From: UBA4085 sp964556755
GTDB lineage: Bacteria > Acidobacteriota > Aminicenantia > Aminicenantales > UBA4085
Direction: 5' to 3'
NCBI GenBank assembly: GCA_964556755.1
Contig: CAZKXI010000003.1
Location: 1 to 64,000 of the forward strand
DNA: 64,000 nucleotides
In this document: one piece after another, positions 16,601-25,269 of the stretch
How positions within the stretch are numbered: position 1 is the stretch's first letter
Layout of the letters: each line of letters starts with the position of its first letter
Notes under the pieces: generated by a model
What the model saw: only the letters and a program-made list of their open reading frames with translations
Told to the model about the DNA's origin: nothing
Databases searched by the model: none
Program-made: the position numbers and the translations under genes

Positions 16601-17328
16601 TCGGGCTGGCCCTGGGGGCGTTCAGCGAGGAGAACATCCCCTTCATGGCGGCCAACCTGAAGGCCGCGGTGGAGAGGGAGAATCCGGACGACATGGGAGT
16701 CCTCCGGCCTCCTTACTCGCTGATGACCGGCTTTATCGGCACGGCCTGGATCAGCCAGGCCCTCTCGGAGGCGGGGATGAGCGGCCTGGCCTACCGGCTG
16801 CTGATGAACGAAGCCTTGCCGTCGTGGCTCTATCCCATCAACCAGGGCGCGACTTCGATCTGGGAGCGGCTGAACGGCTACACCATCGAGAATGGCTTCG
16901 GCGGACTCAACGGCATGAACTCCTTCAATCACTACTCGTTCGGCGCCGTGGGCCAGTGGATGATGGCCTATTCCCTGGGCATCCGGCGGGACGAGCCGGG
17001 ATTCGGGCGGTTCATCCTGGCCCCCGAGCCGGATCCCACGGGAATGATGACTTGGGCCAAGGGACATTACGAGTCTCTCTACGGCACGATCCGGAGCGCC
17101 TGGAAGATAGAGAGCGGGCGGCTGACCTACGAAGCCGAGGTCCCGGCCAACACGACGGCGACGCTCTATCTGCCGGCTTCGGCGGCGGAGAAGGTCAAGG
17201 AAGGCGGCCAGCCGGCCGCCAAGGCTTCCGGAGTCACGTTCTTACGGTACGAGAACGGCAAGGCGGTTTTCCGCCTTGGCTCGGGAAGCTATTCGTTCCA
17301 GGTCGAAAAGGAGGGGAGGCCGTCATGA
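13627..17328 (+). CDS. Secreted alpha-L-rhamnosidase, GH78
   Basis: The product has 1233 residues and a signal peptide ending near ASA at 35. It opens with the N-terminal rhamnosidase beta-sandwich (EYASTPLGID, PRFGWRM, RYTWNVSVWDEAG). The catalytic (alpha/alpha)6 barrel carries DCPQRNERMGWGGD, the conserved GH78 motif that includes the acidic active-site residues, and GDWLGPQNDRLGTDFL further on. A beta-sandwich C-domain closes the chain. It is longer than usual (about 900-1000 residues) because about 200 residues resembling a laminin-G/concanavalin-type module interrupt the N-terminal domain region (about residues 180-375). It hydrolyses terminal alpha-L-rhamnose from plant or microbial glycans. 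It overlaps the next gene by 4 nt. Confidence 0.93.
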   Translation: MNQSLLSRSSHRALMAVLSTALLAAAVLTPAGASAAPPWSAFRAAAGARIEGLTTEYASTPLGIDAAAPRFGWRMNAPAGARGLAQAAWRVVVKDPAGKTVWDSGKTAGSGSIGIVYAGGPLRPATRYTWNVSVWDEAGSETGASSWFETGLMNPDPALPAWEGAAWIGGGDDDLVLYAPYLPAYLICFDLAIREGSARAGFILGANDSRLMDENKNIYRIRPPRDGSYIEVELDVAGADGSEGGRARLNVYRAGYAAKDDPRRPLGSFAVRKDVINVANRHAAHAVEIRGLYGDLTLALDGQSDFFEDEEPAVPVAGAPVPGRPRSPAAIVHVNPLGQGTDLIPFGMLCEIGFSARAGQEASFSNLRISNVRQPGKTLFREDLAEAPYDGIFRGPAKGPDSGLKVEGGAYRISGGRAGAFVAADPSRNSMPMLRTEFAVADKKVESARLSITARGIYEAWMNGRRVGDDWYNPGLTQYNKTQMYQTYDVTSLVVPGANALGALLGEGWWSGQMSFTTSWNYFGDRPSLLAKLVIEYQDGGRDVVVSGERDWRFFGGGPVVYGSLQQGEVHDATREGAVEGWSEAGYDDRAWKRASDVSLEGSAFPGFDFGKMALIGQIGGNAGLFETLTAKSVKEVRPGVFVYDMGQNLVGVPSIAFADGKAGRRVTLRFAEMLYPDLAESGPNVGMIMTENYRAALCQDIYVMKDGPQVFQPRFTSRGYQYVEITGLPKAPPPEAVKGLALSSIRELSAAYESSHAKVNRLWSNLVWSNVDNFLSIPTDCPQRNERMGWGGDISVFSRTATYVSDAGQFLRRHLLALRDMQEPSGKFTDIAPIGGGFGGALWGSAGITVAWEAYQQYGDLELLREHYPAMKAYMDYLDKSIRPETGLVSDSALGDWLGPQNDRLGTDFLVTAYHVFDLDIMARTAKLLGKVDDEARLLGRRDERKAFFNKTFVGPNKKALGYFRASRGRDGRPATPAGFREADTQTAYAVGLALGAFSEENIPFMAANLKAAVERENPDDMGVLRPPYSLMTGFIGTAWISQALSEAGMSGLAYRLLMNEALPSWLYPINQGATSIWERLNGYTIENGFGGLNGMNSFNHYSFGAVGQWMMAYSLGIRRDEPGFGRFILAPEPDPTGMMTWAKGHYESLYGTIRSAWKIESGRLTYEAEVPANTTATLYLPASAAEKVKEGGQPAAKASGVTFLRYENGKAVFRLGSGSYSFQVEKEGRPS

Positions 17329-19391
17329 GATATGCTCGTCATCGTTGGATCGCGATCCCGGCCCTGCTGCTCGCCGGCGCGGCGGCTTTCGGCGCCGATA
17401 AGCCGACCCTTGACGGGGAATGGATTCTTGTGCCCCAGTCCAGCACCGAGATCGACCTCTTCGGCGCCCTGACCGTCGAGATCGCGCGAAAGGGCGGCGA
17501 GATCACCCTGATCCGCAGCTTCGGCGGGGTCCGGGGCGTTAAGGACGATTGGACCCTGAAGGCCGGCGGCTTCGCCAACTCGATCCCGATTCTGGACCGG
17601 GTATTCCCCACGAATGTGTTCATGGGCTTGTCCCAGCCCGTCGGGTCCCGGCGGACCGTCGAAGCCTACTGGGATGAGCCGGACTCCGTCCTTCGGCTCG
17701 AGGAGACGTGCGACATCCGCGGCTCGCAAGGTCAGGCCCCCGTCCGCAGCCGTCATGTCTTCCGGGCCGGCGCCGAGGCCGATCTCATGACCTATACCAT
17801 CACCCGATCGACCCGGGATGTCCCCATCATCTACACGCTCAAGAGGAAAGGGAGCCGGGAAGCCTGCTTTATGGAGCTCGAGGACGCCTGGACGATCGGT
17901 CAGGGACTCGAGAAGCAGGCCTTCTTGATCAGCCTCCAGGGCAATGCGAACCGGGAGGCTCCCCGCCTCTACTTCGTCTATCCGAAGACCTGGGACTTCA
18001 ACTACTCGCCGCAGGTCCTCAATTTCTACCGCGACCGCAAGCACTATGCCTTCCGCAAGCTGGCCGGCTTGGAGCAGGCCTTGCAGACCTTCAAGGATTC
18101 GGTCAAGGGCTATGTCGTCTGGGACCGGGACGTCAGGACGTCCCTGATCGTGGCCTATACCATCGCCGGCCTGGAGCGTGCGGTGGTGGTCGACGAGTCC
18201 CTGATCCCCTTGATGACGGCAAACGGCATTCCCCTCGCGGCGGACCTGCGAGGCCGGTTCGCCGGATGGTCCGACGCCAAGATCTACCAGTGGGCCCTTG
18301 ACGCGTACGGCGACCGCTGCAGCCGCGATTACGTCATCTGGCTGGGCGGCGAGCATGGCCGGGTCCTGAAGCCCGGTGTCGCCGATTGGGGCATCATGAA
18401 CCAGGCCTTTTTCTGCGACCTGTCCACCAAGCCCTCCGACCAGGAGGAATATGACCTGGCCAAGCGGGTCCTGGCCCGGATGAATCCCATGGCCATGGTC
18501 ATGGGCTGGCATTCCTACAAGAAGGACCTGGAAAGGGACCATGTCCGCTTGACGTCCAGTTTCGGACTGCGGGTGGAGGGGCTGCACACCCTGCCGAACG
18601 TGAGCTTTGGCCACCATATTCCCTGGACACCCGGCTTCGTTCCCCGCAATCATCACAACGTGGATCCGGGGAAAGTCTATGCGCCGCAGGCGAAGACCTA
18701 TATCGCATGCATCCAGACCGACGGCATGGGGCTGGGCGCTTGGAACGAGCCGGGCCGGGGAGAGATCCCCTACGCCTGGGAGGAGATCATCAACTACAGC
18801 TGGCTGGAGCCGGCCATGGTGGAGTTCTTCTACTCCACGTCCACGCCCAACGATTACTTCATCGGGGCTCTCGGGGGGCCCGGCTATGTCTACCCCAAGG
18901 CCGTCCCGAAGGACAAGCTGCCGGGGCTGATCGCCAAGACCCGGGAGATGATGGAGCTTCTGGACCTGCGGGTCTTCGAGATCATGGATTACTCGGAAGG
19001 GGCGACCGTAGAGGGCAACTCCGATCTCACGCCTGAGGTCATGGACGCCTTCTACAAGGGCATGCCCGGCGTCCTCGGCTTCGTCAACGGCTACGCGCCT
19101 TCCCATTCCTTCATGGTCCGGGACAAGAAGCCGCTTATCTCCTACGACTATTACCTGTCGCCGACGAGGACGGAAGAGGAGGCTGTGGCCGATCTGCGCG
19201 AGCTGGCGGCCGTGAACGCCCGCCGGCCCTACTTCCTGCTGGTCCACGTCAGGGAGTACAGCAACGTCAAGCGGGTCAAGAGCATCCTGGACAAGCTCGG
19301 CTCCGGGTTCGAGCTGGTGCCGCTGGACGTCTTTCTCAAGATGGCCGGCGAAGCGCCGACCTTCCAGGAGAGACTCCTGAGAAAGAGCTGA
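17325..19391 (+). CDS. GxGYxYP-domain putative glycoside hydrolase, secreted
   Basis: ATG 17325 overlaps the rhamnosidase TGA and sits behind AGGAGGGGAGG, so it is translationally coupled. The 688-residue product has a signal peptide (WIAIPALLLAGAAAFGA). Residues about 25-170 resemble a lipocalin-like barrel (LDGEWILVPQSS ... VEAYWDEPDSVLRLEE). The rest is a GxGYxYP-family domain, named after its motif, present here as GGPGYVYP, with conserved stretches MVMGWHSYKKD, FGHHIPW and ETRDLLE-like helices. The family is linked to polysaccharide utilisation but its activity is not established. The coupling suggests it works on the same rhamnose-containing substrate. Confidence 0.88.
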   Translation: MRYARHRWIAIPALLLAGAAAFGADKPTLDGEWILVPQSSTEIDLFGALTVEIARKGGEITLIRSFGGVRGVKDDWTLKAGGFANSIPILDRVFPTNVFMGLSQPVGSRRTVEAYWDEPDSVLRLEETCDIRGSQGQAPVRSRHVFRAGAEADLMTYTITRSTRDVPIIYTLKRKGSREACFMELEDAWTIGQGLEKQAFLISLQGNANREAPRLYFVYPKTWDFNYSPQVLNFYRDRKHYAFRKLAGLEQALQTFKDSVKGYVVWDRDVRTSLIVAYTIAGLERAVVVDESLIPLMTANGIPLAADLRGRFAGWSDAKIYQWALDAYGDRCSRDYVIWLGGEHGRVLKPGVADWGIMNQAFFCDLSTKPSDQEEYDLAKRVLARMNPMAMVMGWHSYKKDLERDHVRLTSSFGLRVEGLHTLPNVSFGHHIPWTPGFVPRNHHNVDPGKVYAPQAKTYIACIQTDGMGLGAWNEPGRGEIPYAWEEIINYSWLEPAMVEFFYSTSTPNDYFIGALGGPGYVYPKAVPKDKLPGLIAKTREMMELLDLRVFEIMDYSEGATVEGNSDLTPEVMDAFYKGMPGVLGFVNGYAPSHSFMVRDKKPLISYDYYLSPTRTEEEAVADLRELAAVNARRPYFLLVHVREYSNVKRVKSILDKLGSGFELVPLDVFLKMAGEAPTFQERLLRKS

Positions 19392-19481
19392 CGGCGCTCG
19401 AAAGCGGGCGCCTCGCCGAGATCGATCGTCAACCAGGCGGGCTTCGTCTTCGGGGCGGGCTGAAAGCGAAGGGGCCGCCGG

Positions 19482-19853
19482 CTACGTATCGAGACGATCG
19501 AAACGGTCCTTGGTGATGTCGGCGCGGACGTTGCCGGTGTGGGCGATGCCGGCCGGCTCGAAGAGCAGCATTTTCACCTGACCGACGGGGACGACCTTGT
19601 GTTCCAAGCCCCGGGGAACGACGCAGAATTCGCCGGGCTTCAAGCGCACGGATCCGTCGCGCTCCTTGACCTCGAGCTCGCCCTCGAGGACTAGAAACAG
19701 CTCGTCCTCGTCTTCGTGGGTGTGCCAAGGAACCTTGTCGCCCTCGGCCCGGACGAGCTTGACGTGCTGGCCGTTGAGCTCGGCTACGATCTTCGGCGAG
19801 AACGTGTCCCGGAAGAGGCCGAAGCAGCGCTCGATATTCACGGCTTTGAGCAT
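19482..19853 (-). CDS. Small cupin-domain protein
   Basis: The product has 123 residues and no signal peptide. It is a single cupin_2 barrel: motif 1 is PWHTHEDEDELFLVLEGEL, with three likely metal ligands (H, H, E), and motif 2 is LKPGEFCVVPRGLEHKV, giving the fourth His. Such stand-alone cupins include isomerases, dioxygenases and sugar-binding proteins; this sequence does not discriminate. It is encoded convergently to the GxGYxYP gene and divergently from the propeller gene at 20028. Confidence 0.85.
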   Translation of the reverse strand: MLKAVNIERCFGLFRDTFSPKIVAELNGQHVKLVRAEGDKVPWHTHEDEDELFLVLEGELEVKERDGSVRLKPGEFCVVPRGLEHKVVPVGQVKMLLFEPAGIAHTGNVRADITKDRFDRLDT

Positions 19854-20027
19854 GGAATCATCTCCTCAGGCCGCGGACGGCTTCCCGCGCGCCGGAAATG
19901 TTAGTCGAATCGCCGGTCTTTGTCGAGCCGAAGCGCGGCCGCGCTTTCGCTTCGCCGTCCTCGTGGTAGAATACGCTGCGGGATTGGATTTGAACAAGGA
20001 TGCGAGGCCCGCATCGGGGGGGGTGCC

Positions 20028-21176
20028 ATGACTCGTCGTCGCTGCGGAGAGTATTTCTTGTTGGGGGCGGCTTTCTCTCTTGCCTTAATAGTCTTGTCGG
20101 CATCCGGTCAAGACGTCGTCTCAAGCTCTTCAAAGCCCCGCCACGCCAATGCCTACAGGACAAGGACGTTAACGCCGGTCTTGACCATCTCCGATGAGGG
20201 AGGCGGCTATTACTTCAAGCGGCCCTCCCTGATCGCTATGGGTCCGGACGGGTCTGTCTACGTCTCCGACGAGAACCAGCTTCTCGGCTTCGACGCGGGA
20301 GGGCGGCTCATCCGAAACTTTTTCCGTCCGGGTCAGGGGCCGGGCGAATTGGGATCGGTGTCCGGATTCGTCGTCTTGAGTGATGCCCTCGTCGTCCACA
20401 ACATGTTTCCGAGCAAGATCGTCCGCTTCGGCCTCGATGGCAAAATGCTGGCCGATTTTCCGGTTCCCGCCAGCCGCGGCTCCTATCGGTTCCGGGCGGC
20501 GTCCGGCCGGACGGGTTGTCTCATCGGATGGGGCTTGCCGGATTTGGGGACCGTCCAGGCATCCGAAGCCGTCGTGGATCAACCTCATCCTATCGTTTCC
20601 GTCGACTTGGAGACAGGCGCTTTAAAGACGGGGCTTTCTTTCCCGACGCGGGTCTATGTTCAAAAAGCGCCCAAGGGCGGCGGCGTCATGGTCCCGCTGG
20701 GAAGGATCTACACCGCTCTGAACGGCAGATATCTGGTCGTCTCTCACACGGATGAGTACGCCATCAAGATCCTGGACCTCGAATCCGGCGCTTTGGTCAG
20801 GACCATCACCCGAGAGTATGCCAGGGTCAAGACGACTACCGAGGACCGGGAGGGGATGACCGGTGGGGCGATGATATCCGGCGAAACCATCCATGTCCCG
20901 GTGCCGAAATATCGGGCGGATATCGCTCACCTTTTTTTCCATGGCGACGAGATATGGGCCGTCACTTCGACAAGAGCGGAGGGTAAGGGCGTCTTAGTCG
21001 ATGTCTTCAGCTTTGCGGGCAAGTACTTGGACTGCTTCTATCTGCCGATTCCCGCGCCGCCCGACAAGAACGTGGAACGACCCGACCCGATCGTCCTGCA
21101 AGGGGATATGCTGGCGGCCATCGAGAGGAGCGAAGACGACGCCTACGTCGTGCGCAAGTATCGGATCGGCCCCTGA
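20028..21176 (+). CDS. Secreted 6-bladed beta-propeller protein
   Basis: The ATG at 20028 gives 382 residues with a signal peptide (YFLLGAAFSLALIVLSASG). The body has NHL/6-bladed-propeller repeats of the form found in BF2992-type proteins: FKRPSLIAMGPDGSVYVSDENQ, LLGFDAGGRLIRNFF, GQGPGEL, YAIKILDLESGALVRT. The GQGPGE motif is characteristic of this family, which is abundant in glycan-degrading bacteria and of unknown function (surface binding or lyase-like). It is a single gene with its own upstream region, shared with the divergent cupin. Confidence 0.8.
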   Translation: MTRRRCGEYFLLGAAFSLALIVLSASGQDVVSSSSKPRHANAYRTRTLTPVLTISDEGGGYYFKRPSLIAMGPDGSVYVSDENQLLGFDAGGRLIRNFFRPGQGPGELGSVSGFVVLSDALVVHNMFPSKIVRFGLDGKMLADFPVPASRGSYRFRAASGRTGCLIGWGLPDLGTVQASEAVVDQPHPIVSVDLETGALKTGLSFPTRVYVQKAPKGGGVMVPLGRIYTALNGRYLVVSHTDEYAIKILDLESGALVRTITREYARVKTTTEDREGMTGGAMISGETIHVPVPKYRADIAHLFFHGDEIWAVTSTRAEGKGVLVDVFSFAGKYLDCFYLPIPAPPDKNVERPDPIVLQGDMLAAIERSEDDAYVVRKYRIGP

Positions 21177-21197
21177 TCACGGACGGATCACAAGGCG

Positions 21198-21226
21198 GCT
21201 TGACATTCCGTTCTTGCCGCTTTTAT
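21198..21226 (+). promoter_or_regulatory. Strong sigma70-type promoter for the GH29 gene
   Basis: A perfect TTGACA (21198-21203), a 17-bp spacer and TTATAT (21221-21226) precede the fucosidase start at 21293. The predicted transcript start near 21233 gives a leader of about 60 nt. Confidence 0.65.
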
Positions 21227-21292
21227 ATTCGCAGACGACGATCCGCGACCGGTATCGCGGCGTTCGATATCCCTGAGTCCGGGGAGATAGAG

Positions 21293-22840
21293 ATGGACTT
21301 CTCCGTGAAAGCGAGAGACATCCGGTTCAGGCGGGCCCGCCGGCCGCGTCCTGCCCTTGCCGTCTTGGCGGCCGCGGCCGCGCTGCTGGGCATGGTCCTG
21401 GCGGGAGAGACGCCGGGACCGGCCCCCTCGGCAGCCATCGGAAGGACGGCCGCATGGGAGCCTGGCGCGCCGCTTGATCCCGCGGCGGCGCAGGAGAACG
21501 CCGCACAGGCTGGAGCCGACCCGGCAGCCGCGGCCAAGCTCGAGAAGTTCCAAGACCTCAAGTTCGGGCTGTTCATCCACTGGGGGCCGGTCACCCAATG
21601 GGGCGCCCCGATCGCCTGGACGATCACTACGGACGGATGGGCCCGGCCCGACAGCCTGGCCGCCTGGGTCGAGCGAGGCAAGGACTACGACCGCTACGTG
21701 CGCGACTTCTTCGACCTGAACAAGACCTTCAATCCGACGGCCTTCGATCCGGCCGCCTGGGCCGAAGCCGCGGCCGGGGCCGGGATGAAGTACATCGTCT
21801 TCGTCACCAAGTGCCACGACGGCTTCAGCCTCTTCAAGACGCAGCAGACGGCCTATTCCATCACCGATCCGAGCTGCCCCTTCAGCGTCAATCCCCGGGC
21901 CAACGTCACCAAGGAAGTCCTGGACGCCTTCCGGGCCAGGGGATTCATGGCCGGACTCTATTTCTCCCTTCCCGACTGGCACCACCCCGACTACGAAGAC
22001 CCGACGCGTCCCCCGAATCGGGTCTTCGAGCCGAACTATGATGTCAAGGCCGAGCCGGAGAAGTTCCGGCGCTACCTCGACTTTGCCCACGGCCAGATCG
22101 ACGAGCTGCTGTCCAACTTCGGGCCGCTCGACATCCTCTGGCTCGACGGCGGGGGCGGGCCCGAGTACGACTCCGAGTGGATGCTGAAGAAAGCCCGGGA
22201 GCGCCAACCCGGCATCTTGTACGTCGAACGCGGAAAGGGCGGCCCCTATGAGGCCTACCGGACGCCGGAGCAGGAATTCCCGGCTGCCCCGCCCGGCTAT
22301 CCCTGGGAGTCGTGCCTGACGATGGGCGACGACTGGGCCTACGCCTTCAACGACTATTACAAGCCGGCCGGCGAGCTCATCCACATCCTGATCGAGATCG
22401 TCAGCAAGGGCGGCAACCTCCTGCTCGACATCGGCCCGGACGCGTCGGGGCGCCTGCCGGCCCCCGCGATCGAGCGGCTGGCCGAGATCGGCGCCTGGAT
22501 GAAATACAATGGCGAGGCCATCTACGGGACGCGGCCGGTGGCGCCCTACCAGGAGGGGCGGCTGCGCTTCACCCGCAAGGGCAAGGCGGTCTACGCCATC
22601 CAGCTGGCCGGCTTGGGCCAGAAGCGCCCGCTGCGGGAGTTCAAGCTCTCGAGCATCCGGCCGGCGGAAGGAGCCGAGGTCACCCTGCTCGGGCTCGGCC
22701 TGCCGTTGGAGTGGACCACTGAGGGATCGGGCTGCGTCATCAAGATCCCGTCCAAGATCTCCCACCGGCTGCGGGGCGATCCGCCGTACTGCCGGCACGC
22801 CTGGACGGTCAAGATCAGCGACGCCGTGGCGGCGGACTAG
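21293..22840 (+). CDS. Secreted alpha-L-fucosidase, GH29
   Basis: The ATG at 21293 follows GGGGAGA; the product has 515 residues with a long basic N-region and a hydrophobic core (ALAVLAAAAALLGMVLAG) acting as signal peptide. GH29 landmarks in order are KFGLFIHWGPVTQWG, MKYIVFVTKCHDGFSLF (substrate-binding His), DILWLDGGG with the predicted nucleophile Asp, and GGNLLLDIGPDASGRLP. The enzyme is a retaining exo-fucosidase acting on fucosylated glycans in the periplasm or outside. The next gene begins at the base after its stop, so they form an operon. Confidence 0.94.
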   Translation: MDFSVKARDIRFRRARRPRPALAVLAAAAALLGMVLAGETPGPAPSAAIGRTAAWEPGAPLDPAAAQENAAQAGADPAAAAKLEKFQDLKFGLFIHWGPVTQWGAPIAWTITTDGWARPDSLAAWVERGKDYDRYVRDFFDLNKTFNPTAFDPAAWAEAAAGAGMKYIVFVTKCHDGFSLFKTQQTAYSITDPSCPFSVNPRANVTKEVLDAFRARGFMAGLYFSLPDWHHPDYEDPTRPPNRVFEPNYDVKAEPEKFRRYLDFAHGQIDELLSNFGPLDILWLDGGGGPEYDSEWMLKKARERQPGILYVERGKGGPYEAYRTPEQEFPAAPPGYPWESCLTMGDDWAYAFNDYYKPAGELIHILIEIVSKGGNLLLDIGPDASGRLPAPAIERLAEIGAWMKYNGEAIYGTRPVAPYQEGRLRFTRKGKAVYAIQLAGLGQKRPLREFKLSSIRPAEGAEVTLLGLGLPLEWTTEGSGCVIKIPSKISHRLRGDPPYCRHAWTVKISDAVAAD

Positions 22841-24289
22841 ATGAGGCGCGGGAGGTTCGGAATCGCGGTCTGCCTGGCGGCCCTGATCGGAGCGGCGTTC
22901 GCCTCGCAGGAAGCGCCAATCAGGCTGGAGAGCCGGCGCGAGCTGTTCGTCGACCGCTTTCTGATCGAGCGCCTGGACGGCGCTCGGCTCGTTTTGCACG
23001 AGCCGCGCGACGAGGGCACCGCCTTCGCCTTCGACAAGCCCTGGGAGGGCGCGTTCTCGGGCTATGTGACGATCATCAAGGACGGCGAGACATACCGCGC
23101 CTATTACCGCGGCCTTCCTGCCCCGCGTCAGGACGGGACCTCCGCCGAGACGACCTGTGTGGCCGAATCCCGCGACGGCATCCGTTGGACCAAGCCCGAG
23201 CTGGGGCTGTTCGAAGTCGGCGGCGGGAAGGGCAACAACGTCGTCTGGGCCGGCGATCCCCCGACCAGCCACAATTTCAGCCCGCTGCTCGACGCGCGGC
23301 CGGGCGTGGCTCCCGCCGAGCGCTACAAGGCCTTGGCCGGCACCGATCGCAGCGGCCTCTTCGCCTTCGTCTCGCCGGACGGCTTGCGCTGGAAGAAGCT
23401 GCGGCCGGAGCCTGTCTTTACCAAGGGCATGTTCGACTCGCAGAACGTGGCCTTCTGGTCGGAGAGCGAGCGGCTCTATGTGATGTACTTCCGGATCTGG
23501 TCGGGCGGCGGCTGGGAGGGGTTCCGGACCGTCGGGCGCACGACATCGCCGGATTTTGTCCATTGGAGCGAGCCCGAGGCCATGACCTTCGGAGGCGCGC
23601 CGATGGAGCATCTCTACACCCAACAGACGCACCCGTATTTTAGGGCCCTTCACATCTCCATCGCCGTGGCCGCCCGCTTCATGCCGGGGCGACAGGTGCT
23701 GACCGAGGACCAGGCCCGGCGGGCCGGCGTCGATCCGGGCTACTTCAAGGATTGCTCCGACGCCGTCCTGATGACCAGCCGCGGCGGGAGCGCCTACGAC
23801 CGCACCTTCATGGAGTCGTTTATCCGGGCCGGGATCGGGCCCAAGAACTGGGTTTCCCGCTCGAACTACCCCGCCTTGAACGTGGTTCCCACCGGCCCTC
23901 ACGAGATGTCGATCTACGTCAACCAGGACTACGCCCAGCCGACCGCCCACCTGCGCCGCTACTCCCTGCGCTTGGACGGCTTTGCCTCGCTAAACGCTCC
24001 TTACGCCGGCGGCGAGATGGTCAGCAAAATCCTGAGCTTCGGCGGCGAGCGGCTGTTCCTCAATTTCGCCACCTCGGCCGCGGGCGAGATCAGGATCGAG
24101 ATCCAGACGCCGGAAGGGGAGCCGATTCCGGGCTTCGCTTTATCCGATTGCCCGCCGATCATCGGCAATGAGATCGAGCGGATGGCGGCCTGGACCGGCG
24201 GAGCGAGCTTGGCGAGCCTGATCGGCCGTCCGGTGCGGCTGAGGATAGCCCTCAAGGATGCGGATCTTTATTCCATTCAGTTCCGATGA
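22841..24289 (+). CDS. Secreted beta-propeller glycosidase-like protein
   Basis: The start codon directly follows the fucosidase stop. The 482-residue product has a signal peptide (FGIAVCLAALIGAAFAS). The sequence shows repeated blades with the GH32/43/sialidase-like style of comparing recorded signals: RELFVDRFLIERL, ETTCVAESRDGIRWTKPEL, LFAFVSPDGLRWKKL, TVGRTTSPDFVHWSEP. The D-G-x-x-W pattern is shared by five-bladed glycosidases and Asp-box sialidases, but no complete catalytic triad can be assigned by eye. It probably removes or binds a sugar exposed by the upstream GH29 enzyme. A sialidase-type activity would also fit the sialic-acid operon at 49-54 kb, but that is speculation. Confidence 0.7.
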   Translation: MRRGRFGIAVCLAALIGAAFASQEAPIRLESRRELFVDRFLIERLDGARLVLHEPRDEGTAFAFDKPWEGAFSGYVTIIKDGETYRAYYRGLPAPRQDGTSAETTCVAESRDGIRWTKPELGLFEVGGGKGNNVVWAGDPPTSHNFSPLLDARPGVAPAERYKALAGTDRSGLFAFVSPDGLRWKKLRPEPVFTKGMFDSQNVAFWSESERLYVMYFRIWSGGGWEGFRTVGRTTSPDFVHWSEPEAMTFGGAPMEHLYTQQTHPYFRALHISIAVAARFMPGRQVLTEDQARRAGVDPGYFKDCSDAVLMTSRGGSAYDRTFMESFIRAGIGPKNWVSRSNYPALNVVPTGPHEMSIYVNQDYAQPTAHLRRYSLRLDGFASLNAPYAGGEMVSKILSFGGERLFLNFATSAAGEIRIEIQTPEGEPIPGFALSDCPPIIGNEIERMAAWTGGASLASLIGRPVRLRIALKDADLYSIQFR

Positions 24290-24337
24290 GGGCGGGGCGG
24301 AGCGGGCGGGACCGGCCAAGAAAGAGACGGGAGAGCG

Positions 24338-25105
24338 ATGAAAGGCTTGATCGAGAGCGTCGTCGAGACATTGGACGGGTTCGACGTCGGGCTCTATCCT
24401 TATCTGCCTTACCTGCTGCAGGATCTCTGGCGGATGGGGTCCGATCCGGAGGCCATGGTCTCCCTGCTGAAGAAAGGAGGCGTTGCTCGGCCCTGCCGGG
24501 TCCTCGACCTGGGCTGCGGCAAGGGAGCCGTGTCGATCCGGATCGCCGAAGAGCTGGGGTGTCCGGTGAAGGGTGTCGATGCCATGCCGGCTTTCGTCGA
24601 TGCGGCCCGGGCGCGGGCGACGGAGCGCCGGGTCGGCCGGCTTTGCCGGTTCGTCATCGGCGACATCAGGGCCCGGACTTGGGAGCCGGAAAGATATGAT
24701 GTGATCGTGTTCGGGGCCCTGGGGCGGATTCTGGGCGACATGAAGGAGACCCTGGCGTTTCTGGCGCGATCCCTGAACGAGAGGGGATGCGTGCTTCTGG
24801 ACGACGGCTTCCTCGAGGACGATTCGCCGACCGTCTACGACCGCTGCCTGCGGAGGTCGGCCTTCCACGGCCAGATCGCCGCGGCCGGGTTCGAGGTCGC
24901 CGGCGAGGACCTCATGTCGCAGGAGGCGATCGAGGCGACCGACCGGTCGTTCTATCAGCTGATCGAAAAGCGGGCCTTCGAGCTGATCCAGAAGCACCCC
25001 GAGAGTGCCGCCCTTTTCCGCGGCTACCTCGAATCCCAGGAGGCCGAGAACAGCGTCCTGGAAAACGACCTGGTCTGCGGCACTTGGCTCCTGCGCCTCA
25101 AATAG
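24338..25105 (+). CDS. SAM-dependent methyltransferase, class I
   Basis: The product has 255 residues, starting after GGGAGAG. The Rossmann-type SAM motif I is CRVLDLGCGKGAVSIRIAE (about residues 52-70), followed by the acidic loop at VKGVDAMP and motif II FVIGDI/YDVIVFGAL. The substrate is not evident; the nearest style is the small-molecule methyltransferase_25/11 group. The last codons run straight into a palindromic repeat whose first bases form the TAG stop. It lies 48 bp after the propeller glycosidase and may be the last gene of that operon. Confidence 0.88.
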   Translation: MKGLIESVVETLDGFDVGLYPYLPYLLQDLWRMGSDPEAMVSLLKKGGVARPCRVLDLGCGKGAVSIRIAEELGCPVKGVDAMPAFVDAARARATERRVGRLCRFVIGDIRARTWEPERYDVIVFGALGRILGDMKETLAFLARSLNERGCVLLDDGFLEDDSPTVYDRCLRRSAFHGQIAAAGFEVAGEDLMSQEAIEATDRSFYQLIEKRAFELIQKHPESAALFRGYLESQEAENSVLENDLVCGTWLLRLK

Positions 25106-25210
25106 GGGTCAGAATGGGGGTCAGGTCTCAAGATTCAAGTTTTCTGACAACATCAGTTGCCCTTCTGTCATCATCCGGCGTCTAAACTTGAATCTTGAGA
25201 CCTGACCCCC
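25103..25210. repeat. Palindromic element, copy 1
   Basis: A perfect 27-bp inverted repeat (arms 25116-25142 and 25184-25210; arm core GGGTCAGGTCTCAAGATTCA) encloses a 41-bp centre. An extra TAGGGGTCAG unit precedes the left arm, and its TAG is the stop codon of the methyltransferase. No transposase is encoded. The size and hairpin shape resemble REP/BIME-type or MITE-type elements. It may also act as a transcription barrier. Confidence 0.85.
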
Positions 25211-25224
25211 ATTCGAGCTATAAA
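25195..25224 (+). promoter_or_regulatory. Possible promoter half-supplied by the palindromic element
   Basis: TTGAGA (25195-25200), inside the right arm of the repeat, lies 18 bp from TATAAA (25219-25224) just outside it. The pair points toward the GH97 start at 25270. Confidence 0.4.
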
Positions 25225-25269
25225 TGACCGGAATGAAGACCGCCTCGCGCGAATAAAGGACCATCTCCG

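Noticed and set aside
21188..23950. A 920-codon antisense frame opposite the GH29 and propeller genes
   Set aside because: It spans two well-supported genes and shows no family motif.
25103..25210. Palindromic element as a standard intrinsic terminator only
   Set aside because: No T tract, a long centre, and the same arms recur with different loops, including once upstream of genes; terminator activity may be secondary.
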